In this document: positions 35,217 through 45,951 of the stretch, in pieces
Position numbering within the stretch: the stretch's first letter is position 1
How the letters are laid out: each line of letters opens with the position of its first letter
From: Azorinus chamasolen
Lineage: Eukaryota > Mollusca > Bivalvia > Cardiida > Solecurtidae
Reading direction: 5' to 3'
Assembly: GCA_963576725.1 (NCBI GenBank)
Contig: OY755242.1
Span: 27,814,358 to 27,878,357 of the forward strand
Length of the DNA: 64,000 nucleotides
Position numbers and translations under genes: made by a program
The notes under the pieces: model-generated
What the model saw: only the letters and a program-made list of their open reading frames with translations
The model's database searches: none
Told to the model about the DNA's origin: nothing

Positions 35217-35894
35217 ATTCTACTGAACATTTATGTATAACTTTAAAATCGCTTACCTTTGGACAAAACTTTGAGTAACTTTTATTCTCTATATACCGAC
35301 TTCCATTTCCCACAGTGTATATTACAATTAAAAACTACACCATCATTTCTACGTGTTTATAATAATCTTCCTATTGTTATAATATCATTACAAACGGAAC
35401 TCACTAAGTGGGAGAAACCGACAAACTACTCATCGCTTGTCACAACCACGGCCGAACAATCGATATGTGGTGTGTGTTTATAAATAAACAACAATTCATT
35501 CCTTGAATGTACAATGTAACATGAGACTTTTACAATCAGTTTCGTTTATAACGATAACGTGGTAAATATAACGACTCTATATGAGAAAAAAATCTAATAC
35601 TTCTTTGAAACAAATTTGAAAATACATTTTTAATATGACAGATAACGTTCTATTTTTAGCACTGCTTTGATTGGGTTAACGTCATGTAATAAACGTCAAT
35701 TGTCTACGTTAGTCCGTGTGATTACTGGTGACAGTCATGCTGTTATATCAATGTTATTGACGTACTCAGTGAAGCATGTCGGTATAGAACTCGGATGTGA
35801 CCAGTGTATACTGTTGTTTACTTAACCTCTGAACACTCAAGACTGACATCTTGCAAAACGCATAAGCTTCTGTGGTTAATGTCGGTATTTAGTA
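35217..35894. other. no gene seen
   Basis: AT-rich sequence with only short frames. No repeat family recognised. Confidence 0.45.
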
Positions 35895-36140
35895 ATTAAC
35901 CATTTACCTGTTAGAGACGCCTGTAAACAACTGTGCAAATAGAGCAGACCAAGATCAGACAGCTCCAGTAGGAGCTGTCTGATCATGTTCTGCTCTGTTT
36001 GCAAATGAAAAAAATATAGACCTGGTTCTGCAGTTTCAGCCTTTGTTAAAACTTCCTTTGTCCATAATGCTGTTATAAAAAATCATCTAGTTATTATTTC
36101 TTCAGTCAATATTTCTTACATGAATAAACGTTAGATAAAA
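35895..36140. repeat. T1
   Basis: TTAACCATTTACCTG to TGAATAAACGTTAGA. The hairpin core is CAGCTCCAGTAGGAGCTG, with the same change (G to A, C to T) on both arms relative to CGGCTCC...GGAGCCG. Confidence 0.8.
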
Positions 36141-36217
36141 GTATATAAGAGTGAAATGGACGCGGTTAGTGGATTGGATTACAATAGAACCCCCTAACCG
36201 CCTTTAGGTTCCATTGT

Positions 36218-36455
36218 TCTTAACCCCTTCCCTGATTAATATTTATTCAAAATGTCTACACCTCATGAATATTCATGGACAGAATATATAACATAGAACA
36301 CGAAAGCCATTTTTTCACTTTTGTGGAAACTGCATAATCAAATCAATAAATTGCCATAAGTAAACAGAGCAGATCCTGATCAGACGGTTCCTACAACAGC
36401 AGTCTGATCTGGGTATTCTCGTGAAAAGTCGTTTATAGTAAGGAAAGGGGTGGAC
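36218..36455. repeat. T1 (reverse)
   Basis: TTAACCCCTTCCCTGATTAA to TAAGGAAAGGGG; decayed core GGTTCCTACAACAGC. Confidence 0.7.
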
Positions 36456-36642
36456 ATGTCCGGTAAAGAGCACTGGTACAGTGTAGTAGTTTTACTCACT
36501 CAATCACATTATCCAGATACCGAGCCATGTTGCTTCTAAAACTATCCTCATTACTGAGTGCATGTGAGGAAGCCAGTAGTGCCATCTTGAGTCTCCACCA
36601 ATAGGAGATCGAACCAGCGAATCCCCCACACACACAGCTGAG

Positions 36643-36661
36643 CCCCCCCCCCCCCCCCCCA

Positions 36662-36692
<31 letters not shown>
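36643..36692. repeat. poly-C followed by (AC)n
   Basis: About 18 C then 15 AC dinucleotides. Minus-strand frames across it are artefacts. An eroded T1 hairpin lies at 36930-37060. Confidence 0.95.
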
Positions 36693-36694
<2 letters not shown>

Positions 36695-37089
36695 GAGTAT
36701 CGATTCGAAAGCCCTGCTTCACCTCCCGAGGCTACCCCGCCCCTTGCAGTGAAACGTTCTCTCCACATTTCCCCACAGTATAAAAGGAATTGATTTCGCA
36801 CCCCTCTTCAAAGCCCCACCCATTCACAATTTCTTATATGTGTGGGTGGTGTGGTGGTGGTTTACAGTTTCACAGTACATAATCATAAATGGACAGGCTA
36901 GAGTAAAACAAATAGAAATATTAATATTTTACCTGATAAAGACACCTTTGTAAACAGATTAGATTCCGATCAGACGGCTCCTGTACGAATCTGGTCAGGG
37001 TCTGCCCTTTCCATGTTTGGAATCATATACATGTAGATCTGATTCTGCAGCTTATGTCATGACCAAAACCTCGTGTAGTCTATAAAATA

Positions 37090-37509
37090 CAGTATAACCT
37101 GTCTTAACCCATATTGACGACTTTTGACGACTCTGTAAAAGTCACATGTTGAAACCATTGTGGTAAATAGAGCATTTGCTCCTATAGGAGCAAATGCTCT
37201 ATTTATCACAATGGTTTCAAACTACAAAATTCTAAAGTTTTCCCTTTCTCTAGTTCATGCTCATTTTCGGTAGATTTATTCAAAGAGGTTGTATCTAAAA
37301 ATAGCCTATGAGGTAATGGGTTAAGCGGTCACCAAAAAGTGTTCTTATCATGGGTATGTAAGGCAGGTGGTTGCTTAATACATATCAAAGGTAATGCAGA
37401 AAGTTCTTATAGGAGCTTTCTGTATTACTTTTGCCCTGCATTAGCAACCACCTGCTTATAAGACCCCTATGTTCAATAAATGAATGGCCGCTTAAGACAA
37501 GTTCTACAG
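37090..37509. repeat. P2 with T2 inserted in its left terminus
   Basis: P2 starts CAGTATAACCTGTC, is broken at 37104, resumes as TTAAGCGGTCACC at 37321 and runs through a full hairpin to GACAAGTTCTACAG. Confidence 0.92.
37108..37320. repeat. T2 nested in P2, exact TTAA duplication
   Basis: 213 bp from CCCATATTGACG to GAGGTAATGGG, with TTAA at 37104-37107 and 37321-37324. The hairpin (37150-37218) has one mismatch. Confidence 0.95.
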
Positions 37510-39587
37510 CATAAACATTCAGCACATACATTATATTTATATTGCCCATACTTCTTTCATATATTTTCATCAGGTAAAGAGATTGGTAAATGGTTTATAG
37601 TTCACGGGACATTAATCGTTATTGATAATTGATGATATATAACGGGCGTGCTGTTTTGTATAGTGTTGGGTTTTTTTCATTATTACTAGTGTAAATAAGG
37701 TACATGTATTTCTAACTGTTATACTGAAGCTACATAAACTGCTATAGTGTCGCTACATAAACTGAAAACAACTTACAAGGGAACAAAGTAGATATCTAGA
37801 TAATTGGTACTGATAATACATGTAGTATTGAAAGATAAAAATAAGGAACAGTATCAATGATTTATGAGGAAGATGAAGAAGATTATTTTTGTGTTTTATC
37901 TATAAGAAAGGGTTAAAGAAGAGAAGGGAAAGAGGGGTGGGCAGGGGGAAAGGTTCAGAGGGGAATGATGGTGGAAAGAGTGAGAAGACAGAGAAAGTTA
38001 AAAGAATGGACAGAGAGGGGGATAAAAAGGGAGACTGAGACACAGAGAGATAGAGAGAGGGGGGAGAGAAGAGAAGAGAGAGAAATATCGTCGTATAAAG
38101 TTGTATTTATGGAATTAAGGTTAACTCTTTTGGCACCTCTACTAACATTGCTCTTTCCTTTTAACTATCAGATTGATGTTCATGCAGCTGGTTTTCTGAA
38201 CGTGAATAGAGTATCAAACAGTTAAACCCCTGTTGATTATGACTAAGCTGCTCAAAACTATATGTAGAATATCTGTTTTACTTACAATATCGATATAAAG
38301 CTAAAGAGACATAAAAAGTACTTGATTTGGTGTGGTAAATAGTGTTGGGGAGGGCCCGGGTCCGTATCTAATGTGTGGATTTCGGTGATGTTCTTACACG
38401 AGTTTTGCGTAATAAAAGTACCTGATTCATTAAACATAATTACTTTGATCAATACCGTATTGGAAATGTGTACTTAACAATATTTTGTAAAAAATAACGC
38501 TATTAAAGCGTTATTTTGGGTATATTTGATATGATAAAAACTGGATTTTTGGTGTCTAAAGTGTAGATATGGGTGATTTCTAGCTACATGATAATTCAAG
38601 TAATTAAAGCATATTTTAGATTTCCGATGTATTATCTACTCTCAAAATTGTTGGTGTCATAAGTGTTGATTTGCTTGATGTTTAGCCTCGTGCGTTAATC
38701 AAATTAATACCAAATATTTAATAAAAGCAAAGACCTATCATAGGTCTTTGATAAAAGCAATGGTTATGTTGCTAAAACACCTAATACCTGTTTTTCTACA
38801 TACAGAAACAGACATAAACAGCAGACTATAGTCTGCTCATTGGATTATTGACACTGTTGAAAAAAATATTATGATCTTCAAATCCATCTCATTTCTGTTT
38901 AAATGCTCCTGCAAACAAGCATTACTGTCGAAAGAGAAACTAAACTCCTACTTGAAAACGCACTTCACGGCAAGGTGACGGTATTGGCAGTGCCGAGTTC
39001 AGTCGGTAAGATCGGACCATTCTTTTTTGAATCGCACGATGAAGCAACACACGTTCATGAGTAGCTGAAATCAGCAATTCGAAAAAAATTGGGGAAATCA
39101 CCACAGATTATGCGCAAATGTCATTGATTTTTTAAAGAGACTGAAATGACACAAAATGGGCGTTATATTGAAGATCTGCCGTAAACCTTGTTTGGAAAGT
39201 AAAGTTCCATCACTAAATAAAATTAAAAAAGATACGTATATAACTCAAATATTTGTGAATTTTCCACAAAAGGTGTGGATTTAAATTACAAATTGTTGAA
39301 CCGGGTGGGTTTTAGTGAATCGCAGACCTACAGTCAGGATATATTGAATTTGTCCTGAACGATTTGGGTATCTCGGACAAGGCTGTAGAAAAGATTCGTA
39401 ATGGTCTATCAAAATCTCTTATTTCTCAACAAAACTATCAGAAATTCTAATGAGTTGCAGCGAGATGGGGCCTTGAGTAGAAATATTTGAAATATCTTTT
39501 GAGATTTTCTATATTATCCCAGCCCTGGCCTTGGGATTGTAGTGATCGGCCTATATAAGGCATCTCCAACAGCCTTGCTGTTGGGTT
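37510..39587. other. MITE-poor intergenic region
   Basis: Contains a purine-rich GA tract (37915-38090) and small palindromes: AAAATAACGCTATTAAAGCG paired onward at 38491-38517, GCAAAGACCTATCATAGGTC at 38730-38752 and GCAGACTATAGTCTGC at 38821-38836. No exon or MITE recognised. Its quietness fits the upstream flank of MCTS1. Confidence 0.5.
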
Positions 39588-39661
39588 AACCCTTTAGCGA
39601 CGTGGTTAGAGTGTCGGACTAGTATCCAGGAGTTTGGGGTTCGAATCCCGGGTAGAGGCCA
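39588..39661 (+). repeat. tRNA-like sequence (SINE head or tRNA relic)
   Basis: CCTTTA pairs with TAGAGG as an acceptor stem. GACG and TGTC can form a D-stem around TGGTTAGAG, and GGGGTTCGAATCCC is a perfect T-arm with B-box. The anticodon arm around CTAGTAT resembles tRNA-Thr(AGT) but its stem is imperfect. A tRNA-derived SINE head or tRNA pseudogene fits better than a working tRNA. Confidence 0.5.
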
Positions 39662-40167
39662 GTAACTTCAGGATCATAACAATTTATCTTTACCAAAGCC
39701 CTATCATAGGTCTTTGTCTTTAGGCACGATTTCATTCATGCGCGTCTTTTACAGTAATCACAATCTGCAGAAGATGGCCACTAACCGGGAAGAATACGAT
39801 AAGGAACACTTTATCTTTACAAACGATTTAGTCAACAGTAAACTTTAATCGGTTGAAAATGGTCAGTAACCAGGAAGAAGACGATAGGGAAAACTGGTCC
39901 AAGTTGAAATACCCCTCCTCTGTTCCTCCCCTGAATACACCTAATTAATGTATGAACTTATCCCCAAATATTTTTTTTATTTTAACCTACACATGTTCGG
40001 GTTTTAACATTCTGGCTATCGGTTTTCACCTGTAATGGGGTGCCAGTACTACCGGCAATCGGGGTACTGGGAAGACTTTTATACAATACCTCAGCTCAAA
40101 TATCACGGCATTGTGCATTTTATACATCACCGGAACGAATTGTGCTGTGAACAGAAAAGCCGACAAC
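39662..40167 (+). promoter_or_regulatory. probable MCTS1 promoter and 5'UTR region
   Basis: Lies immediately upstream of the MCTS1 start and contains no T or P element. An ETS-like CCGGAA occurs at about 40130. No TATA box is obvious. The call rests on position. Confidence 0.4.
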
Positions 40168-40178
40168 ATGTTTAAAAA
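40168..40178 (+). CDS. MCTS1: MCTS1 exon 1 (coding part, 11 nt)
   Basis: ATG TTT AAA AA followed by the donor GTACGG gives MFK plus two bases of the next Lys codon. Exon 2 supplies the missing A, giving MFKKFEDKE, against MFKKFDEKE in human MCTS1, where the first coding exon is also this short. The ATG lies in CCGACAACATG. About 40 bases upstream, CACCGGAACG contains an ETS-like CCGGAA that could belong to the promoter (inference). The frame, phase and sequence fit exactly, but an 11-nt match needs transcript support. Confidence 0.8.
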
Positions 40179-40894
40179 GTACGGTATTTGGTTTGATTAT
40201 TTATAGTTGTAATAAAAATCTGTGTCCAAAGGTTTCCACATACTTATAATTGATTTCTGTACGAAAACTACTTCAAGAGGCAGTCACGAAACAGCTGTTC
40301 GTCACGAATAACACAGAAATTCGACATCATCTAGATATTCGGACACATGAATCAGTCATTATAGGGTATTAAATTGTCCAGCCTAATATGTTGGATCTTA
40401 GATCTGCTGTTTATTATTGTGGATTGGAGTGCTTTTATCATTTTCCGTCCATGAAACCTTAACCCTGTCTATATGTCCGAAATACGACCAGACTAATATC
40501 AGAAAATTCGCAAGGTTAATGTCGAAATACACATGTATGGCCAAGTTAATGTCAGAAAAGACGAAATTCTTAATGTAAAATAGCCCTGATGTCAGAAAAG
40601 ATGAAACTCTTAATGTAAAATAGCCCTGTTAATTAACTATAACATTTATGGTAGCTCCGTAACAACAGTAGGATGGCTGGTACCAATTTGAATTAAATCA
40701 ATTAAAATTTTATTATTAAAAAGTAAAATACAGTCTGGGCTCAGTTTTACAAACTGGTCTGGACCATAGCTTGCTTTTTGTAAAATTGAAATTTTGTTGA
40801 AACAAATTTTGTCTTTTAATGATCTCATTTGTGGTACCGACTTGTATTTCATGTAGCCTGACCACTGACCAGGGACTTAACGTTAATGAATGGT

Positions 40895-41955
40895 TCTAGG
40901 ACATTAGCCCACCGGACGACAACCCACCCAAATGACAGCCCACTATTTCGCTAAGGGCGGACATTAGCCCACCCATGTTTTTGTGGGGGCGGACATTAGC
41001 CCACTCGTGGTTTTGTGGAGGGCGGACAGTAGCCCACTTCAAGTCTTGTACTTTTTTGATGGGCGGACATTAGCCCACTCGGACACTAGACCCCTCGAGA
41101 TGTATAGTAACGAGGCGGACATCAGCCCACCCGGACAGTAGACCCCTCGTAATTTGCTCACCTATTTCTGTAAGGTCAAATAAATGTAAAAATAATATCT
41201 TCGACTTTAGATCGGAGCAACATAAACATATCACACAAATTTTATTTTTCGGTAATGTTCGAACAAGTACGTAAGCGTTGAACTACAAGATAAAGCTTAC
41301 AAATTTGGGGGGGGGGGGGGGGGGGAAAAAGTCGTTCAATTTACAGTATCATTACAGTATTTTTCAGGTTAACAATCAATGTAGCTAATTATCCATGATT
41401 TATCAAACAGTGCAGTGCAATGAAGCATAAACAAACATTATAACTAAGATAATTAGGGGCCAAACATCCTCGGTCCGAAACAGACTTTATTTTGTAACAT
41501 AAAGAACCAGTAAGAGTAGCTGAATATTTGATAAATCATGGGTAATTACAACGATTTTCACCTAATTGGGAGTGTGAATAAACATATATTATAATCTCCA
41601 GGGGTCTACTGTCCGGGTGGGCTGATGTCCGCCTCGTTAATATGCAGCGCGAGGGGGAGAGACTTACTCTCCAGTAAGAGTAGCTGAATATTTGATAAAT
41701 CATGGGTAATTACAACGATTTTCACCTAATTGGGAGTGTGAATAAACATATATTATAATCTCCAGGGATCTACTGTCCGAGTGGGCTAATGTCCGCCCAT
41801 CAAAAAACACGAGTGGGCTAATGTCCGCCCTCCACAAAACCATGAGTGGGCTATTGTCCGCCCCTCAAAAACATGAGTGGGCTAATGTCCGCCCTTAGAG
41901 AAATGGTGGGCTGTCATCCGGGTGGGCTGTCGTCCGGTTGGGCTAATGTCCGTTT
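40895..41955. repeat. 1.06-kb foldback element in MCTS1 intron 1
   Basis: Left arm (about 40895-41156) repeats GGGCGGACATTAGCCCAC. The right arm (about 41600-41955) carries the reverse complement GTGGGCTAATGTCCGCCC in matching order, including the variant segments CGGACGACAACCC and GGACAGTAGACCCCTCG. The 440-bp spacer includes a poly-G run (41308-41325). About 160 bp at 41507-41670 is tandemly duplicated at 41671 onward, inside the right arm. Confidence 0.88.
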
Positions 41956-42002
41956 ACCTAATGAATATGATCAATTCATGCATTGCATAAATGTTCATTA
42001 GG

Positions 42003-42079
42003 TACAGTGTAAACAGTGCAGAAATAGATCATTGTTCACAGTGCAGAGCTGAAGGATCTGGGTCAACACTGTTTGCAAG
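42003..42079. repeat. T4/T1-like hairpin, diverged
   Basis: GTGTAAACAGTGCAG pairs with GGGTCAACACTGTTTGC. Confidence 0.5.
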
Positions 42080-42679
42080 TATTTGTTTCATATTTCAGGC
42101 CTTTTTTTCACTTGAAGAGAAAAAATTTGCTACCCGCTTTTATTTATAAGTAGTAGAAATGGCTAAGTAGGGGAAACAATCAAGCGCAGTTTGTCAATCG
42201 GAGGAAACACATTTTTAGGGGAAAACTGCATGATTTTAAAGAAAATCGTGGATATCTGTTATATAGATTAAAAAAATCCCTGTTATTTGAATAAAACATT
42301 CATGCATTTAACCTTTTTATTCTGCACTGTATATATAATGCGCCGCTCATACAACCTTGTACATACACAGCTGTACGACATTGCCCCAGAGTGGGATTGG
42401 TACTTAATTGGAAGAAGAAGAAGAAGGAATGCTGACTCATTCCCAAATTCAAAACATTGAAGTGGACTCCATTTTCAATGTGGCAGTAAAAGCTCCCAGT
42501 TTACTTGAATAAATGTAAAAATATGAATACGGTTTTAATTACTTTAATTTTTGCATTGAACATATAAAATAAAGAAATTCATTGCCATTACAAACAGAAG
42601 AGAATCAGACCTGTAACATATAAGCAACAGAGCAGGTAAGATGCATAAATTTAAACATTTAGATAATAGTTCCAATATT

Positions 42680-42770
42680 TCTCCAGTAAACCCTATACTG
42701 TGACCATTCTTTAAAATCGTCTCTTTGAGACAATTCTAAAGAATGGTCACAGTATAGGGTTTGGTGGAGA
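42680..42770. repeat. 91-base hairpin (ACCAAACCCTA family)
   Basis: TTCTCCAGTAAACCCTATAC with TGTGACCATTCTTT pairs with AAAGAATGGTCACAGTATAG then GGTTTGGTGGAGAA, around GTCTCTTTGAGAC. Related segments occur at 11560, 28390 and 61594. Confidence 0.85.
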
Positions 42771-42888
42771 AATGAAGAGTTTAGTATTTGGGTATGCACC
42801 ATTATCTATAGCTGTGAGCAGTTTGATATCATATGGATTAACTCTGTTTGCAAAAAGAGTAAAATGACAAGATTACCAAAGTAAAGGT

Positions 42889-43089
42889 TTAACCCTTTCC
42901 CTCATCAATATTTTTACAAGAATTCATGCCTTCTTAACTGAATGTTTATAATGGCCAATGAGCAAACTTGCTTTTTGACCATTATAGAAATTATAGAATC
43001 AGACCTATATTTCCATTAGCAAACAGAGTTGACCCTGATCAAACAGTCCCTTCAAAGGCGTAAAAAGACATTTATATGAAGTAAAGGGT
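42889..43089. repeat. T1 (reverse) just before exon 2
   Basis: TTAACCCTTTCCCTCATCAA to GAAGTAAAGGGTCA. Most of the right hairpin arm is deleted. Confidence 0.75.
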
Positions 43090-43125
43090 CACCACATAAA
43101 AATAGATTTCATATTTGTTTGACAG

Positions 43126-43278
43126 ATTTGAAGACAAAGAGAGTATATCAAGTGTGAATAATGCTAAATCATCTGTTCAGAGACAAGTGAAGGCATCTGT
43201 GCTGGAAATGTTTCCATTCGTAGAGGACTACATGGATGAAATACTGCCAAAAAAAGACACCCTCAAGATTGTCAAGTG
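43126..43278 (+). CDS. MCTS1: MCTS1 exon 2
   Basis: Starts after the acceptor TTTGTTTGACAG and ends at the donor GTATGT, with TG as the first two bases of a Cys codon. It encodes FEDKESISSVNNAKSSVQ to PKKDTLKIVK, matching the MCTS1 N-terminal domain (human ...[27 protein letters not shown]). A reading frame can be extended upstream through the acceptor from a TTG, but that is intron; exon 1 provides the real start. A T1 element ends about 36 bases before this exon. Confidence 0.95.
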
Positions 43279-43482
43279 GTATGTTTATAATTTTACTAAC
43301 TGCGACTGTTGGGAGTTGTATGTTAGATGAGATCTGATCATCTGAATCAATTACAACTAGTTCTTTCGGAATTGTTGACTAATTATAGTAAATTATACTC
43401 CCCACAATGAAGTTATGCATGGGTATACTGGATTCAGGACTGTCATTCCATTCGTAGACAAATTTTGTCCGTGCTTCTTCTT

Positions 43483-43985
43483 CTACAGTTTCTCACAAAT
43501 TCTGCTGAAACTTCCTACCATGGGAAATTGTGCACCAGCAACATTCATTAGGATAGTATGATTTATATTACATGAGTTATTGCCCTTTTTGTATTTTGAG
43601 GGCATGTTTTGTTCTGAAGTCCAGTTTTTTTCATAACAATCAGATCTATTGATTTGTAGCTTGGAACATATATTTACCATCATAAGCTGATTATGTTTTT
43701 CAAGGGCCACAACTCCGACCTGCAATATATAAGAGCTATGGTCCTTTGTGAACTTAGAAAAATTGCATTTCTTACAAGCAAAAGTCCAATTTTCTCCATG
43801 CATGTAACTATCCAACCTACTGACTTTGTTATTTGAAACACTTATTATTAGCCATAAGTTGGTTATGTAGAGCAAGAGCCATATCTCTAACATGCATTTC
43901 ATAAGAGTTATGGTCATTTGGGACCTTAGAAAAATTGCATTTTTTTGCACAGTTTCTTAATTAGTTGCATTAATGTGGTTAAGAT
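43483..43985. repeat. molluscan-type interspersed repeat, two related units
   Basis: AGAGCTATGGTCCTTTGTGA (43731) and AGAGTTATGGTCATTTGGGA (43903) head two related units that both continue to TTAGAAAAATTGCAT. CAAGGGCCACAACTC-type words are common in bivalve repeats. The 155-codon minus frame is not a gene. Confidence 0.6.
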
Positions 43986-44038
43986 GTTATAAGAAGCCTA
44001 ACCAGCATTGGAAACTGTGCATTAGGATTGGACTATTA

Positions 44039-44160
44039 CAGTAAAACCTCTCTACAACGGCCACTAGATTTCATCAATTATTTTGTGTTGAAGGCAGGTG
44101 ACTGCCCTAAATACCAACCAATTAACACAGTTTAGTGGCTGTTATAGAGAGGTTTTACTG
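44039..44160. repeat. P1 with hairpin deleted
   Basis: 122 bp, TA on both sides. The outer arms are kept, but GAAGGCAGGTGACTGCCCTA shows the whole CTTAAAGC...CTCC hairpin gone. A T3 half follows (44168-44206). Confidence 0.9.
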
Positions 44161-44821
44161 TAGAAGATGCAAAGTATTTGGTGTCTAATCAGGATCCAAA
44201 CAGTTCAATTCTCTGACACTGAAATTGGAGATACAGAATAAAGATACTATAAGAGGTGTACTGATCTCTGAATTTCTCTTACCAGGTACTTCTCAGTCAA
44301 AATCTGTTTAGTATAAGTACCACTAAGATGTGGATTAATAAAGAAAATAATTAAGTACTTAAGATTCTTTAATATATGTAATCCTATTTTTTACAACTGC
44401 AAGATTAAAAATAAAATGGAGAGAATATATATTTCAATAGTTCAAGCATTCAAAACATATGTGAAAGAAATTGATAGAATGCTGCATAAGAGTTAAGTCA
44501 TTACCGGTGTCTATAAAATTGTAGAAGTTTGCATGTTTGATGACATTTTTCCTTGACACCGTTTTGTCTTTTGAACTTCATTAGTCAGGAAGTAGTTGTA
44601 TGTCTCACAGAATTGTACAGAAATACTGTTTCAGTTATTTTTGCTGCTCATTGTAAACCTTTATTGGACATAGTGTCTGACCCTTTAAATGGGAGAAGGA
44701 GTACACTGGTATTTGCAAACATTGTAGACCCAGATAAGAGAGCTCTTACAGGAACCCTTTAATCAGTGGTCAGTGTTGATTGTTATTCAAAGTCCTCCAG
44801 CATACTGAATGGGCTGTGTAG

Positions 44822-45261
44822 TTAACCATTTACTCCATAAATATGCCTTTGCAAACAGAGTAGACCCAATCAGACGGCTCTTGACCCTTACAATGCTGAG
44901 TTTTCAAATGGACTCTTCCAAAATTCAAACAGGTTATGTTATTGTGAATATTTAGGGGGTTTTCTAAAGAAAACTGTAGAATGACAAACAGTGCAGATCC
45001 TGATGAGAGGGCTCCTCTGGGAGTCCTCTCATCTGGGTCTACACTGTTTGTAAAGGACATTAGTGACTCGTGTCCCGCACTGTAAGGGTTACAGTCTGAT
45101 CAGAGTCTACTTTGTTTGCTTATGGTATAATATAAATATGATTCTGCAGTTTCTATCATGGTCAAAAATTTCTGTGTCCATGTACTATCATAAATTTTAA
45201 TCTCATTAATTTTTATGATGTCATTATTTCTGACATGAATATTCATGTCTTAAAGGGTTAA
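44822..45261. repeat. T1 interrupted by T6
   Basis: TTAACCATTTACTCCATAAA to CAGACGGCTC (44880), resuming at about 45093 with GTCTGATCAGAGTCTACTTT and ending GTCTTAAAGGGTTAA. Confidence 0.85.
44881..45092. repeat. T6, nested in the T1 hairpin
   Basis: TTGACCCTTACAATGC at left and GCACTGTAAGGGTTAC at right. The inner hairpin GTGCAGATCCTGATGAGAGG...CTCCTCTGGGAG has T4-like arms. Confidence 0.82.
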
Positions 45262-45341
45262 ACACTAATACTGGTACATATCTTTTCTCATGACACCACT
45301 TGTTTACAATCCAACATGAACACTTTATACAGTCACGATTC

Positions 45342-45505
45342 TCTTTCCTTCATATAAACGCCTTTTCTTGCATTTGCAAACAGAGTAAACCGAGATCAGA
45401 CAGCTCCTGTAGGAGCCGTCTGATCAGGGTTTGCTGTGTTTGCTTAAGAAATTATAGTAGTTCTGACTCTGTAGTTTCTGCCAGTACTAAAAAACTCATG
45501 TATGC
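45342..45505. repeat. T1, right end lost, 56 bp before exon 3
   Basis: CTCTTTCCTTCATATAAACG, hairpin cap CAGCTCCTGTAGGAGCCG, to CTGTAGTTTCTGCCAG. Confidence 0.75.
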
Positions 45506-45561
45506 AAAGTGTCTGTTCACCCATAGTATACCCAAAATGATTTGTTTTTCATTTTTTCAAG

Positions 45562-45662
45562 TCATGAACATATCGAGGTTCTAGCCAACTCCAGTGGAAA
45601 GCCCGTGTTCTTCAGACAGAGAGATGGTCCTTACTATCCCACGTTAAAGTTGTTACACAAGT
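45562..45662 (+). CDS. MCTS1: MCTS1 exon 3
   Basis: The acceptor TTTTTTCAAG precedes TCATGAACATATC. The encoded segment [16 protein letters not shown], then [17 protein letters not shown], matches human [32 protein letters not shown]. The exon ends with the first base of a Tyr codon before the donor GTGAGT. The track starting at 45542 uses an upstream intronic ATG and is not the real start. Confidence 0.95.
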
Positions 45663-45680
45663 GTGAGTACTTTTATTGTC

Positions 45681-45899
45681 TTAACCCATTCCCGCATAGT
45701 GACGCCTCTGTAAAAGTCACTTTGTGAAACCGTTCTGATAAATAGAGCATTTGCTCCATAGGAGCAAATGCTCTATTTATCAGAATGGTTTCAATACTAT
45801 ACAATTCTAAATATTTTCTTTTCTCTAGTAAATGCTCCTTTTGGGTAGACTTTTTCAAAGAGGTTAGATCTAAAAATAGCCTAAGTGGGAATGGGTTAA
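45681..45899. repeat. T2 full length, 18 bp after exon 3
   Basis: TTAA at both ends. Cap shortened to GCTCCATAGGAGC, still a perfect palindrome. The left TTAA begins 18 bases into intron 3. Confidence 0.92.
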
Positions 45900-45951
45900 G
45901 TGTGATTACAACCAATTATCTAGGATTTGAAACTATTGACAATTTAAACAT

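Noticed and set aside
37965..38225. Basic 86-codon frame (KR/E-rich)
   Set aside because: Encoded by the GA-rich low-complexity tract.
43115..43330. Reading frame starting at 43115 as the MCTS1 start
   Set aside because: It begins with TTG in the intron and crosses a perfect acceptor (GACAG at 43121-43125). The 11-nt exon at 40168 supplies the conserved MFKK start in the right phase.
43483..43950. 155-codon minus-strand frame
   Set aside because: Lies in an interspersed repeat inside MCTS1 intron 2, with two related repeat units visible.
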